A stretch of 64,000 bases of DNA from a filamentous cyanobacterium CCT1 (GTDB taxonomy: Bacteria; Cyanobacteriota; Cyanobacteriia; Phormidesmidales; Phormidesmidaceae). Positions 8,644-16,811 of this stretch are shown here, in pieces. Numbering within the stretch: the first letter of the stretch is position 1; every line of letters begins with the position of its first letter. The notes under the pieces were generated by a model. That model was given only the letters and a program-made list of their open reading frames with translations. It was not told the DNA's origin and ran no database searches. The position numbers were made by a program, and so were the translations under genes. The stretch is taken from the NCBI GenBank assembly GCA_003017855.1, contig PYER01000005.1, positions 1-64,000 on the forward strand. Direction: 5' to 3'.

Positions 8644-10344
8644 ATGTTGACCAACCCCGCTGAAAAGTATCGTCCCTTTGCGCCGATCGCACTGCCCGAC
8701 CGCACCTGGCCCAGCCAGGTGATTACCAAGCCCCCAATCTGGCTCAGCACCGACCTGCGCGACGGCAACCAGGCGCTGATCGAACCGATGTCGGTGGAGC
8801 AAAAGCTGCGCATGTTCGAGCTGCTGGTCGAAATCGGCTTTAAAGAAATTGAAGTGGCCTTTCCCTCTGCTTCAGAAACCGACTTTAACTTTGTGCGCCG
8901 ATTGATCGACGAGAATCGGGTGCCCGACGATGTGGAAATTCAGGTGCTGACCCAGGCGCGGGAAGACTTGATTCGCCGCACATTTGAGTCGTTGGCGGGG
9001 GCAAAGCGGGCGATCGTGCATGTCTACAACGCCACGGCCCCGGTGTTTCGGCGGGTGGTGTTTCGCCACGATCCAGCGGAGACGATCGCGCTGGCGGTCA
9101 ATGCCGCAACGCTGATTCGCAATCTGGCGGCGGAGCGGCCCGAAACCCAGTGGCGTTTTCAGTATTCGCCAGAGGTGTTTTCGCAGACTGAGCTGGAGTT
9201 TGCCCGCGATATCTGCAATGCGGTGCTGGAGGTGTGGCAGCCGACGCCCGATCGCAAAGCGATCATCAACCTGCCCGCCACGGTGGAAAGCGCTACCCCC
9301 AACGTATTTGCCGACCAGGTGGAGTGGATGCACCGCCACCTGGCCTACCGCGACAGCGTGGACTTGAGCGTGCACAACCACAACGACCGGGGCTGCGCAA
9401 TCGCCGCCGCCGAGCTGGGCCAGATGGCCGGGGCCGATCGCGTCGAGGGCTGCCTGTTTGGCAACGGCGAACGCACCGGCAATGTCGATATCGTCACCCT
9501 GGCGCTGAATCTCTACACCCAGGGCATTCACCCCGGCCTCGATTTTTCGCGCATTAATGAGGTGGCTCGCGTGGTCGAAGACTGCACCCAGCTACCCATT
9601 CATCCCCGCCATCCCTATGTGGGCGACCTGGTGTTTACGGCGTTTTCGGGCTCTCACCAGGATGCGATTCGCAAGGGCTTTGGCGCCCGCAACCCCGACA
9701 ACCTGTGGGATATGCCCTACCTGCCCCTCGACCCGGCTGATCTGGGTCGATCCTACGAGTCGGTGGTGCGCGTCAACAGCCAGTCGGGCAAGGGCGGCAT
9801 TGCCTTTTTGCTGGAGCGCGACTACAACCTCAGCCTGCCCCGCCGTTTGCAGATTGAGTTTAGCCAGGTGGTGCAGCGAACGATGGATGCCACGGGCAAG
9901 GAGATGACCGCGCCGATGCTGTGGGACTTGTTTGAGCAGGAGTATCTGCGGGCGAATACCCCCTTTAAGTATGTGACCCATCACTGGCGCGATGACGAAA
10001 GCCCAGCCACCATTTCCACAACCTTGGAATGTCGCGATCGCGTGCTGACCCGTGCAGGCCACGGCAACGGCCCCATCGATGCGTTTGTGGATGCGCTCGA
10101 TCTGCAGATTCGCGTGCACAGCTATGAGGAGCGGGCGATCGGCCACGGTAGCGATGCCGATGCGATCGCCCTGATCGAAATTGCCGCCGACTGGTTGGAG
10201 GGCACCATTCACGGCGTGGGCATTCACAGCAGCATTGTCACGGCTTCGCTGCTGGCGGTACTCAGCGCCGTCAATCGAGGGCTGGCCACGCTAACGCCGA
10301 CGCAGCGGCAGATGGTACTGCATGGGCCGCAACCCGTTCTTTAA
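8644..10344 (+). CDS. leuA: 2-isopropylmalate synthase (long LeuA form)
   Basis: 566 residues. It condenses acetyl-CoA with 2-oxoisovalerate, the first committed step to leucine. The TIM-barrel start has the metal and catalytic motif [16 protein letters not shown] near residue 35, with HNHNDRG and GNGERTGN further on. The C-terminal ~130 residues form the allosteric dimer domain where leucine feedback acts. The order and length match the long LeuA class typical of actinobacteria more than the ~520-residue E. coli type. An ATG start at 8644 fits the family N-terminus. The upstream 430 bp hold a Leu-rich mini-ORF, a palindromic repeat and a short GGTGAT/ATCACC hairpin (8591-8607), which may be regulatory. 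Confidence 0.95.
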   Translation: MLTNPAEKYRPFAPIALPDRTWPSQVITKPPIWLSTDLRDGNQALIEPMSVEQKLRMFELLVEIGFKEIEVAFPSASETDFNFVRRLIDENRVPDDVEIQVLTQAREDLIRRTFESLAGAKRAIVHVYNATAPVFRRVVFRHDPAETIALAVNAATLIRNLAAERPETQWRFQYSPEVFSQTELEFARDICNAVLEVWQPTPDRKAIINLPATVESATPNVFADQVEWMHRHLAYRDSVDLSVHNHNDRGCAIAAAELGQMAGADRVEGCLFGNGERTGNVDIVTLALNLYTQGIHPGLDFSRINEVARVVEDCTQLPIHPRHPYVGDLVFTAFSGSHQDAIRKGFGARNPDNLWDMPYLPLDPADLGRSYESVVRVNSQSGKGGIAFLLERDYNLSLPRRLQIEFSQVVQRTMDATGKEMTAPMLWDLFEQEYLRANTPFKYVTHHWRDDESPATISTTLECRDRVLTRAGHGNGPIDAFVDALDLQIRVHSYEERAIGHGSDADAIALIEIAADWLEGTIHGVGIHSSIVTASLLAVLSAVNRGLATLTPTQRQMVLHGPQPVL

Positions 10345-10393
10345 GCCAGCAGGGCGAATGCTGATGGCTAAAGCATCGGTACGGTAGGGCTAA

Positions 10394-10458
10394 AAACCCG
10401 GTTTCTTCATTGCCGCTCTAATGGCATACCGACGCGTTAGCTGAGAAACCGGGTTTCT
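10394..10458. repeat. Inverted repeat pair, 13-bp arms
   Basis: AAACCCGGTTTCT (10394-10406) is repeated in inverse as AGAAACCGGGTTT (10444-10456), with 37 bp between. Each arm is itself almost palindromic. It sits between the convergent leuA and GAF genes and may act as a bidirectional transcription end or be a copy of a dispersed cyanobacterial repeat. There is no long T run on either side. Confidence 0.7.
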
Positions 10459-10482
10459 ATGGCTGCGATAGCTAACTGCTAG

Positions 10483-11085
10483 CTAGTGCTGAGCAGCTAG
10501 GGTTGGAAACTGCTCATGGTGGGCCTCGACGTAGGTCATGGCGACGGGCGTGAGCCAGGCTACGGCCTGTTCAATCAGCTGGCGATCGCCCTGGCTCCAA
10601 TCTCGCGGTCGATCAAAAACGCAGGCCTGCAAAATGCCCCAGAGCTTTTGCTCCAGGCACAGGTGGGCGTGAATCAATGCCCGATGGCCAAAGGTTTGGC
10701 GCTCAAATTCTCGGTTTAATACTTCAGGACCAGCCGTTTCGACATCCTCAACAAAAATACTGGGCTGAGTATTAAGGGCCGCCGCAAACATGGGATCGGC
10801 CTTGGGTAAATCAGACGCTTCTAATTTCCAGGTCGGGTCGTAGACGATGGGAATTGACTCCTGCTTTCGCCAGCAGACGGGCACCCGCCCTACCTGAAAA
10901 TCGGGCGATCGCAGGTATAAAAAGACGCGATCGCACTGTAGCTGCTGCCCTAAAACGGCTAGAATTTCTGTCATAACTGGCGTCGTATTCTGCCCCTGAG
11001 CCAGTACTTCAGAAAATTGGCATACTAATAATTCAATCCGATCAAGAGTCCTTCTGTTAGTGTCATGGGCTTGAAAATGAGCCAT
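10483..11085 (-). CDS. GAF domain protein
   Basis: 200 residues, nearly all one GAF domain: an N-terminal helix (RRTLDRIELLVCQFSEVL), then VLGQQLQCDRVFLYLRSPDF, and the closing HAHLCLEQKLWGILQACVFD segment. GAF domains bind small ligands or bilins. No output domain is attached, so it may act as a partner protein. I see no CxH-type bilin-attachment motif at the usual place, although LIHAHLCLEQKLWG resembles the end of cyanobacteriochrome-type GAF domains. It is convergent with leuA and probably monocistronic. Confidence 0.8.
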   Translation of the reverse strand: MAHFQAHDTNRRTLDRIELLVCQFSEVLAQGQNTTPVMTEILAVLGQQLQCDRVFLYLRSPDFQVGRVPVCWRKQESIPIVYDPTWKLEASDLPKADPMFAAALNTQPSIFVEDVETAGPEVLNREFERQTFGHRALIHAHLCLEQKLWGILQACVFDRPRDWSQGDRQLIEQAVAWLTPVAMTYVEAHHEQFPTLAAQH

Positions 11086-11360
11086 AGCTGTCCGTTGTGA
11101 TTACTTCCACACCTTAAAGCCAAAGTCAGTCGTCTACCCCTGCCGGGCTTATGGTTTGGCTCTCACCCTTTAGGCACAAATGATCTCTTCCTAAAAGAAG
11201 AAAACAGCTTAGGTGAGAGGCAGGAATCTTGATAACCAGCGAAGATATACCCTTGGAACGATGAGGCTGTCCTGGGGGTTACTTAATGTGTCCACTAGGT
11301 AGAAGCAGCGGGCAATGCATCTGCTGGCCTGCTATTTCTGGCTGTTAGGTAATTCATTAG

Positions 11361-11729
11361 GTGATTATGATGAAAGCGTTTTTTGGATCTCTCAAGAAAG
11401 TGCTGCGCAGCATCCACTGGAAGCAGTTTGCAGTGGCCTGCTCCGCAGTAATTATTCTGTTGACTACCAGTGTTGACGCCAAACAAAGCGCTAGTCGGCA
11501 AGCCCGCTCTAACAGTGAGATCCCGCCTGCTGGAGACGTTGGTCGTCCTCGCACGATGAACCAGTGGCAGGCTGAAAACGAAGCCCTGGAAGGGCAGCCT
11601 GGTGAAAAACTGAAGCGGATTGCTGAAGAGTCTGCCGACGCGGTTAAAAATATGGCGGAAATCTATCCTCAAAACGCTAAGACCCTGACCCCTGGGGTCG
11701 ACAACGGCAGGCTGCCGACCGACGATTAG
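11361..11729 (+). CDS. Small secreted or membrane-anchored protein of unknown function
   Basis: 122 residues, or 119 from the second in-frame ATG (MKAFFGSLKK). A basic N-terminus precedes one hydrophobic helix (FAVACSAVIILLTTSVDA, about 23-40) that may be a signal peptide cleaved after DA. The mature part is hydrophilic with a predicted helix (GEKLKRIAEESADAVKNMA), followed by a loop ending in DNGRLPTDD. I did not recognise a family; the layout resembles small stress-linked exported proteins of cyanobacteria. A terminator-like hairpin follows at 11756-11799, which supports a separate transcription unit. Confidence 0.6.
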   Translation: MIMMKAFFGSLKKVLRSIHWKQFAVACSAVIILLTTSVDAKQSASRQARSNSEIPPAGDVGRPRTMNQWQAENEALEGQPGEKLKRIAEESADAVKNMAEIYPQNAKTLTPGVDNGRLPTDD

Positions 11730-11755
11730 TAGATTGCTTTGAGCAAGAGCGATAT

Positions 11756-11799
11756 GGCTCCGCTAAAGCTGTTGATGCTTAGCGGAGCCTTTTGCTTTT
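11756..11799 (+). terminator. Rho-independent terminator-like hairpin
   Basis: GGCTCCGCTA (11756-11765) pairs with TAGCGGAGCC (11780-11789) across a 14-nt loop and is followed by a T-rich tract TTTTGCTTTT. It lies 27 bp after the stop of the small exported protein gene. Confidence 0.8.
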
Positions 11800-11868
11800 G
11801 CCATACAGACTGACAAAGCGTCTTAGACGAAATCCGATTGGAAAATCCCGTTTCACAATCAACTCTGT

Positions 11869-11892
11869 AGGGGCTTAGCATGCTAAGCCCCT
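11869..11892. promoter_or_regulatory. 24-bp perfect palindrome
   Basis: AGGGGCTTAGCA is followed at once by its exact reverse complement, with no loop. There is no T run on the plus strand. It stands 115 bp before the DUF2945 gene. A dimeric-regulator binding site or a cruciform repeat are both possible. Confidence 0.6.
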
Positions 11893-11945
11893 GCAAATTG
11901 GGGCCGTTCACTCAGAGTTTGGTATTACGGGATCGAATGAATTTG

Positions 11946-11981
11946 CGATCGCGGCAATAGACTCGTGATAAGCCGCGATCG
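11946..11981 (+). promoter_or_regulatory. HIP1-containing hairpin upstream of DUF2945 gene
   Basis: CGATCGCGGC (11946-11955) pairs with GCCGCGATCG (11972-11981) over a 16-nt loop, 25 bp before the next start codon. The stem incorporates a HIP1 octamer. It would fold in the 5' leader if transcription starts upstream of it. Confidence 0.5.
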
Positions 11982-12006
11982 AGTACGTTGAAATTAGGTA
12001 ACTGCA

Positions 12007-12219
12007 ATGGCACAAAATTTTAAGAAAGGGGACAAAGTCTCCTGGAATACATCTCAGGGCAAGACCGTCGGTAAGGTCGTGAAAAAGCTAACTTCTCACA
12101 CTGAAATTAAGGATCATACCGTCGCTGCATCCGACGATGACCCCCAATACCTAGTAGAAAGCGATAAAACTGGCAGTCAAGCCGCCCACAAGCCGAGCGC
12201 TTTGACCAAAGAAGATTAG
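12007..12219 (+). CDS. DUF2945 (HVA1/Tudor-like) small protein
   Basis: 70 residues, starting MAQNFKKGDKVSWNTSQGKT. The family is a small SH3/Tudor-like beta barrel of unknown role, found in bacteria and fungi. The conserved GDKVSWNTSQGKTVGKVV, HTVAASDDDPQYLVES and KTGSQAAHK segments are all present and the length is normal. It is soluble. Its stop at 12217-12219 lies one base from the convergent Uma2 gene stop. Two palindromic elements precede it. Confidence 0.88.
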   Translation: MAQNFKKGDKVSWNTSQGKTVGKVVKKLTSHTEIKDHTVAASDDDPQYLVESDKTGSQAAHKPSALTKED

Positions 12220-12220
12220 C

Positions 12221-12853
12221 CTAGATAATTTGATTGGTTAACCACTGGCGAAATTGTTTTACTAAGCTATTTTCGCCAATGGTTGACTGTAGGCCTAGAA
12301 ACCGCTCGATGTCGTTAGCTGTCAGCGGTGGCAGCGCCAAACTGGTAAGACTGACAACGTAGCCTTCACCTTGCAACGCATAAATCGTTAGGTTTTCGCC
12401 ATCGAATCGCCAAAGCTCTGGAATGCGCAGCACCGAGTAAATTGCTAATCGATTTAGTGAGCTGCTGGTGATATCAATTTCTACGGCTAGGTCTGGAGGT
12501 GGGTACTGGGCTAAATTAATTTGCCCCACGCCGCGCACCTGAGCTTCGTGCTGAATGTAGTAGTACTGGTCGGGTTCTAGCCCTTTGGCAATGTCTTCTC
12601 TATCGCACGTTCGCGACCCCAGGCTGCGAATTTCTAAACCCAGTTCTTCGGTTGCGGCTTCAATCAGTCGGCCCAGCAGCTTTTTGTAGGTTTCGTGCGG
12701 GTCGAGCGGCATTCTAATTTCTAAAGTGCCTAAATCATAGGTCAGGCGCAGGGCCGGCTCTTGTTCAAAATCGCTCACAAGTGAGCGGTAGGTCTGCCAG
12801 CTAATGTTCTGTAAGATAACGCGATCGGGGCTTTGAATCAGGGTGGCAGTCAT
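12221..12853 (-). CDS. Uma2 family putative endonuclease (DUF820)
   Basis: 210 residues from the ATG at 12853 (MTATLIQSPDRVILQNIS). The longer frame to 12907 begins inside a dispersed repeat and is rejected. The usual DUF820 elements are visible: YDLGTLEIRMPLDPHE, PDLAVEIDITSSSLNRLAIY as the probable acidic active-site strand, and VLRIPELWRFD. No coiled-coil tail follows, unlike the other Uma2 gene at 7520. Function is unknown; the PD-(D/E)XK fold is a family inference. Confidence 0.88.
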   Translation of the reverse strand: MTATLIQSPDRVILQNISWQTYRSLVSDFEQEPALRLTYDLGTLEIRMPLDPHETYKKLLGRLIEAATEELGLEIRSLGSRTCDREDIAKGLEPDQYYYIQHEAQVRGVGQINLAQYPPPDLAVEIDITSSSLNRLAIYSVLRIPELWRFDGENLTIYALQGEGYVVSLTSLALPPLTANDIERFLGLQSTIGENSLVKQFRQWLTNQII

Positions 12854-12887
12854 GGAGACGCCTAAGTTAGAAGATAGTGGCTTGAGT

Positions 12888-12912
12888 GAATGGTGGGCGT
12901 TGCCCACCCTAC
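12888..12912 (-). repeat. 25-bp palindromic dispersed repeat, copy 2
   Basis: Inverse copy of the element at 8560-8584, differing in two central bases (core GGTGGGCGTTGCCCACC on the plus strand). It lies in the leader of the Uma2 gene. Confidence 0.75.
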
Positions 12913-12992
12913 GCGGTAGCTGCCTTTCATCATAACCACTTAGCTCTCGAACCCGTGATAGCGGGAAGTTGGCTAAGCATATTGCGACGTAT

Positions 12993-13051
12993 AAAAAAAC
13001 AGAGTTCTTAAGGAGTAGCCGTTAGTTTGGCGCTCTCGCAGAAGAACTCTG
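12993..13051 (-). terminator. Rho-independent terminator of the ccmK operon
   Basis: On the minus strand CAGAGTTCTT (from 13051) pairs with AAGAACTCTG (to 13000), a perfect 10-bp stem with a 32-nt loop, followed by seven T (plus-strand A run 12993-12999). It begins 24 bp after the ccmK4 stop. Confidence 0.85.
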
Positions 13052-13074
13052 AGAGTTGAGGTGTAGGTAGTGTC

Positions 13075-13422
13075 TTAGCGACCGGTGGAGCCGGGCAGAA
13101 TGGGCTGTTCGACAGCCTGGCGGTAAATTTCGGTCTCTTCGTTAAAGTCAATGGGCAGCACAGCGACCACGTTTTCGTGGGGGCGAGGGATGATTACCCA
13201 GGTTTCGAGAATGCCGCCGGGGGTGTTTTCGGCGGCTTCTACTCCAGCAGCCATAGCGGCCTTAACTTCGGAGACATCGCCGCGAATGTTGATGGCGAAG
13301 CGGGCGCTACCGGCCCGAATGTAGCCAATGAGCGTAACGCGTCCTGCTTTTACCATCGCATCTGCGGCGGCTAGCACCGGGGGAAACCCTCTGGTTTCGA
13401 GCGACCCGACGGCCTGTGGCAT
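13075..13422 (-). CDS. ccmK4: Carboxysome shell protein, CcmK4 type (BMC-H)
   Basis: 115 residues, one bacterial microcompartment domain that forms hexamers tiling the carboxysome facets. It starts MPQAVGSLETRGFPPVLAAA; the pore loop is R36-A37-G38-S39 (YIRAGSARF) and the shell-edge motif ITRPHEN-like segment reads IPRPHENVVAVLPI. These match CcmK4 more than CcmK1/2. The start at 13422 has AGGAG 9 bases upstream. It follows ccmK3 by 135 bp on the same strand and ends before a strong terminator, so the pair is one operon. A short tail EQPILPGSTGR replaces the longer C-terminus of other CcmK. Confidence 0.93.
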   Translation of the reverse strand: MPQAVGSLETRGFPPVLAAADAMVKAGRVTLIGYIRAGSARFAINIRGDVSEVKAAMAAGVEAAENTPGGILETWVIIPRPHENVVAVLPIDFNEETEIYRQAVEQPILPGSTGR

Positions 13423-13557
13423 GGTTGTACTCCTGGGAAAGTTCTGTGGGTAAAAAATTCAACCTTCATTGTACGGGCCAGCGGTATCAACCTAGCCGTG
13501 TCGAATTATTAAAGACTGTGGGAGGGTTGTAATAGTAGAACTTATAGCTGGAATAAC

Positions 13558-13869
13558 CTACACCCGGAAGGGCTCAGAGGCGGGAGTAAAGCCAATGGGC
13601 AAGATCGCATCGATGTTGTCGGTGGGGTTGGGGATAATGACGTGGGTAGTGACTTCGGCCAGGTTGGGGCAGGCGTTGGCGGCGACGAGGCCTGCTTCTA
13701 TGGCTCGCTTGACTTCGGCGACCAGGCCGCGTACCACCACAAACTGCCGCCCGCTCTCGGAGCGATCTTGCACTGAAATGGTGACGTTGCCCGCTTTGAC
13801 CATGGCATCGGCAGCGGCCAACACCGCCGGAAAGGTTTGGGTTTCAATGACGCCGACTGCGATCGCCAT
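13558..13869 (-). CDS. ccmK3: Carboxysome shell protein, CcmK3 type (BMC-H)
   Basis: 103 residues from the ATG at 13869 (MAIAVGVIETQTFPAV), which has AAGGAG 7 bases upstream; the longer frame to 14043 is not needed. The BMC fold is complete but the pore region reads SVQDRSESGRQF, without the K/R-x-G-S pore seen in CcmK1/2/4, as known for CcmK3. The second half has IPNPTDNIDAILPIGF in place of RPHEN. CcmK3 is reported to need CcmK4 to assemble mixed hexamers that tune shell permeability, in line with the gene pair here. Satellite ccmK3-ccmK4 loci away from the main ccm operon are usual in beta-cyanobacteria. Confidence 0.92.
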   Translation of the reverse strand: MAIAVGVIETQTFPAVLAAADAMVKAGNVTISVQDRSESGRQFVVVRGLVAEVKRAIEAGLVAANACPNLAEVTTHVIIPNPTDNIDAILPIGFTPASEPFRV

Positions 13870-14043
13870 AAAGTACTCCTTGGATACTGTGTAGCTGTGA
13901 GCGAGACTACCAATTGATTGGAGCTGCTCTGCGTATAGGCTTGATCCCCCAAATTTTCGCTGTAGCAGATCCATTACGTACCTCCCTTTACAAGGGGGCA
14001 GGGGGGATCTCTTTAAAGCGGCAAAGGGAATCTCAGCTCTCAA

Positions 14044-14631
14044 TCATACCTTGATGCCGCTGGGTTCTCCGGCGGTGGCAATAATGCGATCGCAGCCCGA
14101 CTCTGGCTTGGCCCAGTCGCAGTGACAATCTTTGGGGTCGCCCCAGCATAGGCTGAGGTAGAGTTCGTCGCGGGTGGCGGCCAACTCGGCCCATTCGCTG
14201 GCGGCAATGCGTTCTTCTACCTGCGCTAGGGTGGTGGGCTGGGGCTGGTTTCCGGCCATCCACAGGCGCAGGCCAACGATAGACTCTCGCCAAAACGCCA
14301 GCATGGTGGGGCGAGCCGCCACCAGCGCCGCTTTGTCAGCGGGGATCGCAATTAGCTGAGGGTGCAACTCAGGGACGCGCAGGCTGCGGCCCGCGAACCG
14401 GCAATTGTGCCAAACCAGCCCCGAAACCCCGTGCTGGCGCTGATAGTCGTGAATTTGGGCGCGAAAGTCTTGAATCGCAAAAACTTTACTGAGCTTGTCG
14501 GCCCCGATCGCCTTAGAGATCACCGGATTGTTGAGGCGCTCAGCGGAGGATAGCACCACTCGCTCGCCCTTCCAGCTAGCGCGCAGTTCCTGATCGAGAA
14601 AGTCCAGGAGTTGTTCGGTGGTGTAACTCAT
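14044..14631 (-). CDS. Conserved-looking protein of unknown function upstream of ccmK3
   Basis: 195 residues, soluble, no signal peptide. The start is MSYTTEQLLDFLDQELRASW, then a mixed helix/strand body (GLVWHNCRFAGRSLRVPELH) and near the C-terminus (about 160-182) four Cys within about 20 residues, starting CWGDPKDCHCDW, which could bind a metal or an Fe-S cluster. No family was recognised. It lies 174 bp upstream of ccmK3 on the same strand and may share its transcript, but a role in carboxysomes is only suggested by position. Confidence 0.7.
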   Translation of the reverse strand: MSYTTEQLLDFLDQELRASWKGERVVLSSAERLNNPVISKAIGADKLSKVFAIQDFRAQIHDYQRQHGVSGLVWHNCRFAGRSLRVPELHPQLIAIPADKAALVAARPTMLAFWRESIVGLRLWMAGNQPQPTTLAQVEERIAASEWAELAATRDELYLSLCWGDPKDCHCDWAKPESGCDRIIATAGEPSGIKV

Positions 14632-14673
14632 GGGCCTATCTTATCAAGCTCAGCCGGGGAGTTTTGTGCCGAG

Positions 14674-15615
14674 CTATAGTTTCCCAAGCCGTTCTGTCAA
14701 AAGAGCATAGATGCCCTCAGCATCGGCGGTTTCGATCACGGTGGCGTTGGCGGGAGTGGTCGGAGATGGGTAGGCGTTGGCGACCGTACGACCCAGGCAA
14801 AGCGTCCCTTCGGTTTCAACCGCCAGCCGCATGGGCCTCCCCGTAAAGAGATCGGGGCGCAGCAGGTAGGCGATCACGCAGGGGTCGTGCAGGGGAGGCG
14901 CGGCTAAATTGTGGCGATCGCAGTCGATCTGGCCGTAGGGGCGCAGCAGTTCGGCGGCGGCTTTGCCCACTGGGGTGCCAAGGTTTTCCAGGGCCGCCAG
15001 GCGATCGGGCGTTGTCAATACCTGATGGGTCACATCCAGCCCCAGCATGGTCAGGGGTAACCCCGCGTCAATTACCACCTTTGCCGCGTGGGGGTCGACA
15101 TAGAGGTTGAACTCAGCGGCGGGGGTAATATTGCCTGGTCCTAGCGCTCCACCCATCATCACCACTTGGTCGATGCCACGGGCGATCGCGGGGCACTGAA
15201 TCAGCGCTACGGCCAGGTTAGTGAGCGGGCCGAGGGTGGCCAGGGTGATAGGGGTTTTAGCGGTGGTGAGCTGCTCAACTAAAAAAGCGACGGCGTGCTG
15301 AGTTTGCAGCGGCATGGTCGGTTCGGGTAGCCACCCCTCCCCCAGCCCGGTGCTGCCGTGGATGTCTTCGGCGGTAACGAGCGATCGCAGCAGGGGGCGA
15401 GGGCAGCCCGCAAATACGGGTACATCGGTGCGCTGGGCCAGGTGGCAAATGCGGCAAGCATTGGCTGCCGTCAGAGCCAGGGGCACATTGCCCGCCACGG
15501 TGGTAACGCCCAGCAGGTCAAACTCGGCGGGGCTGGCAAAGGCCAGGAGTAGGGCGATCGCATCGTCAACCCCAGGGTCGCAGTCAATAATCAACGGTTT
15601 TGGGGGCATCGTCAT
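14674..15615 (-). CDS. Inosine-uridine preferring nucleoside hydrolase family protein
   Basis: 313 residues. It hydrolyses the N-glycosidic bond of ribonucleosides, releasing base and ribose, for salvage. The calcium-binding signature IDCDPGVDDAIALLLAF stands near residue 10, with MMGGAL, EFNLYVDPHAAKVV and the closing LHDPCVIAYLL Asp also present. Length fits the family. It may start at the second Met (MPPKPLIIDC). It is divergent from the SLH lipoprotein gene and 43 bp upstream of the Cys-rich gene. Base preference cannot be assigned. Confidence 0.92.
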   Translation of the reverse strand: MTMPPKPLIIDCDPGVDDAIALLLAFASPAEFDLLGVTTVAGNVPLALTAANACRICHLAQRTDVPVFAGCPRPLLRSLVTAEDIHGSTGLGEGWLPEPTMPLQTQHAVAFLVEQLTTAKTPITLATLGPLTNLAVALIQCPAIARGIDQVVMMGGALGPGNITPAAEFNLYVDPHAAKVVIDAGLPLTMLGLDVTHQVLTTPDRLAALENLGTPVGKAAAELLRPYGQIDCDRHNLAAPPLHDPCVIAYLLRPDLFTGRPMRLAVETEGTLCLGRTVANAYPSPTTPANATVIETADAEGIYALLTERLGKL

Positions 15616-15755
15616 TCCTAAAGGTCTTAACAGTCACGCACTACGATGTTCGGTAATTGCGATTTGAGCTGGCACAGCCCGGCCAGCAGGAGCCAGGAGG
15701 GCTGCTCTAAAATGGTGTCTGTCTCCATCTGTGCCCCAAGTTAAGAGGTTGTCCC

Positions 15756-16736
15756 TTGTCTGCTGCGTTTCGTCTCAAAGCTTTTATAGTATCTGGGCTG
15801 AGCCTGCTGCTGGTCACCGGCTGTGCGGGCAGCTCGCTGCAGCAATCCCTAGAGGCCGATCCGCAGCTGCAAGATCGGCCTGTCTTTAGTGAAGACAGCC
15901 CCGAATCTACGCCAACCTCTGAAACCGCTGATGCAGCCGAAGAACCTGACCCCATAGCCTCTACCCCTAGCACTAACGGCACTGGGGAAATAGGCTCCAC
16001 CCCCCGGGGCGGCACTACAGCCCGGCTGGAGGAAGTCCCCGACGATCTGCGTCCCTACGTGCAAGACTGGCTGGCCCTGGGAATAGTCGATGACCAAAAC
16101 GGCGGCAACGCAGCCGCTAACGCTGAATTTGAGCCCAATCAGCCGATTACCCGCGGCGAATTTGCCCACTGGCTACTCGCTGCCAACAACGAGTTTTACG
16201 CCGATGTACCGGCCAAGCGCATTCGCTCCGCCACCGGCAGCGCCTCTCCGACCTTTCAGGATGTGCCTGCATCCCATCCCTACTTCGCCGCTATTCAGGG
16301 GTTAGCAGAAGCGGGCATTATTCCCAGCGCCAAAACCGGCAACGCTACCGCCGTCACCTTTCGGCCCGACGCGCCCCTTACCCGCGAAACCCTGGTGCTG
16401 TGGAAAGCGCCCCTGGACTCTCGCACCACGCTACCCACCGCCACTACAGAGGCCGTCACCACCGCCTGGGGCTTTCAAGATACCGCCAAAATTGAACCGC
16501 TGGCCCTGCGGGCGGTACTGGCCGATCACCAAACCGGCGACTTTGCTAACATTCGCCGCGCCTTTGGCTATACGACTCTGTTTCAGCCTCAAAAAGGCGT
16601 TACCCAGGCAGAAGCCGCCGCCGCCCTCTGGCGCTTTGGCAATCAAACTGAAGGTATTTCAGCGGAAGATCTGCGTAGACAGCCTGCCTCCCAATCAAGT
16701 TCCTCAGAATCTGGAAATTCTACAAACTCTCTTTGA
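15756..16736 (+). CDS. SLH-domain lipoprotein
   Basis: 326 residues from a TTG start at 15756. The N-terminus has a lipoprotein signal with lipobox LVTGC (Cys about residue 23). An acidic, Ser/Thr/Pro-rich linker follows (about 30-90). Then come S-layer homology motifs: LRPYVQDWLALGIVDD with PNQPITRGEFAHWLLAAN, FQDVPASHPYFAAIQGLAEAG with FRPDAPLTRETLV, and a weaker third set (GVTQAEAAAALWRFG). The tail is Ser-rich. Such proteins bind peptidoglycan-linked polymers and sit at the cell envelope. It is divergent from the nucleoside hydrolase gene. Confidence 0.88.
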   Translation: MSAAFRLKAFIVSGLSLLLVTGCAGSSLQQSLEADPQLQDRPVFSEDSPESTPTSETADAAEEPDPIASTPSTNGTGEIGSTPRGGTTARLEEVPDDLRPYVQDWLALGIVDDQNGGNAAANAEFEPNQPITRGEFAHWLLAANNEFYADVPAKRIRSATGSASPTFQDVPASHPYFAAIQGLAEAGIIPSAKTGNATAVTFRPDAPLTRETLVLWKAPLDSRTTLPTATTEAVTTAWGFQDTAKIEPLALRAVLADHQTGDFANIRRAFGYTTLFQPQKGVTQAEAAAALWRFGNQTEGISAEDLRRQPASQSSSSESGNSTNSL

Positions 16737-16811
16737 ATCCCTTTAGATTCTGGTTCCATTTTCCCAGGCTCCTTTCTCCGTAACTCACCAACTATCCCCC
16801 GATCTGCCGTC

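Noticed and set aside
8872-9531. 219-codon open frame antisense to leuA
   Set aside because: It lies wholly inside leuA, has a low-complexity His/Gly/Val composition and no family resemblance; it is a by-product of GC-rich codon use.
9592-10227. 211-codon open frame antisense to leuA
   Set aside because: Same reasoning: shadow of the leuA reading frame without domain motifs.
12930-12960. GGGTTCGAG on the minus strand, resembling a tRNA T-loop
   Set aside because: No matching acceptor stem, D-arm or anticodon arm at the required distances.
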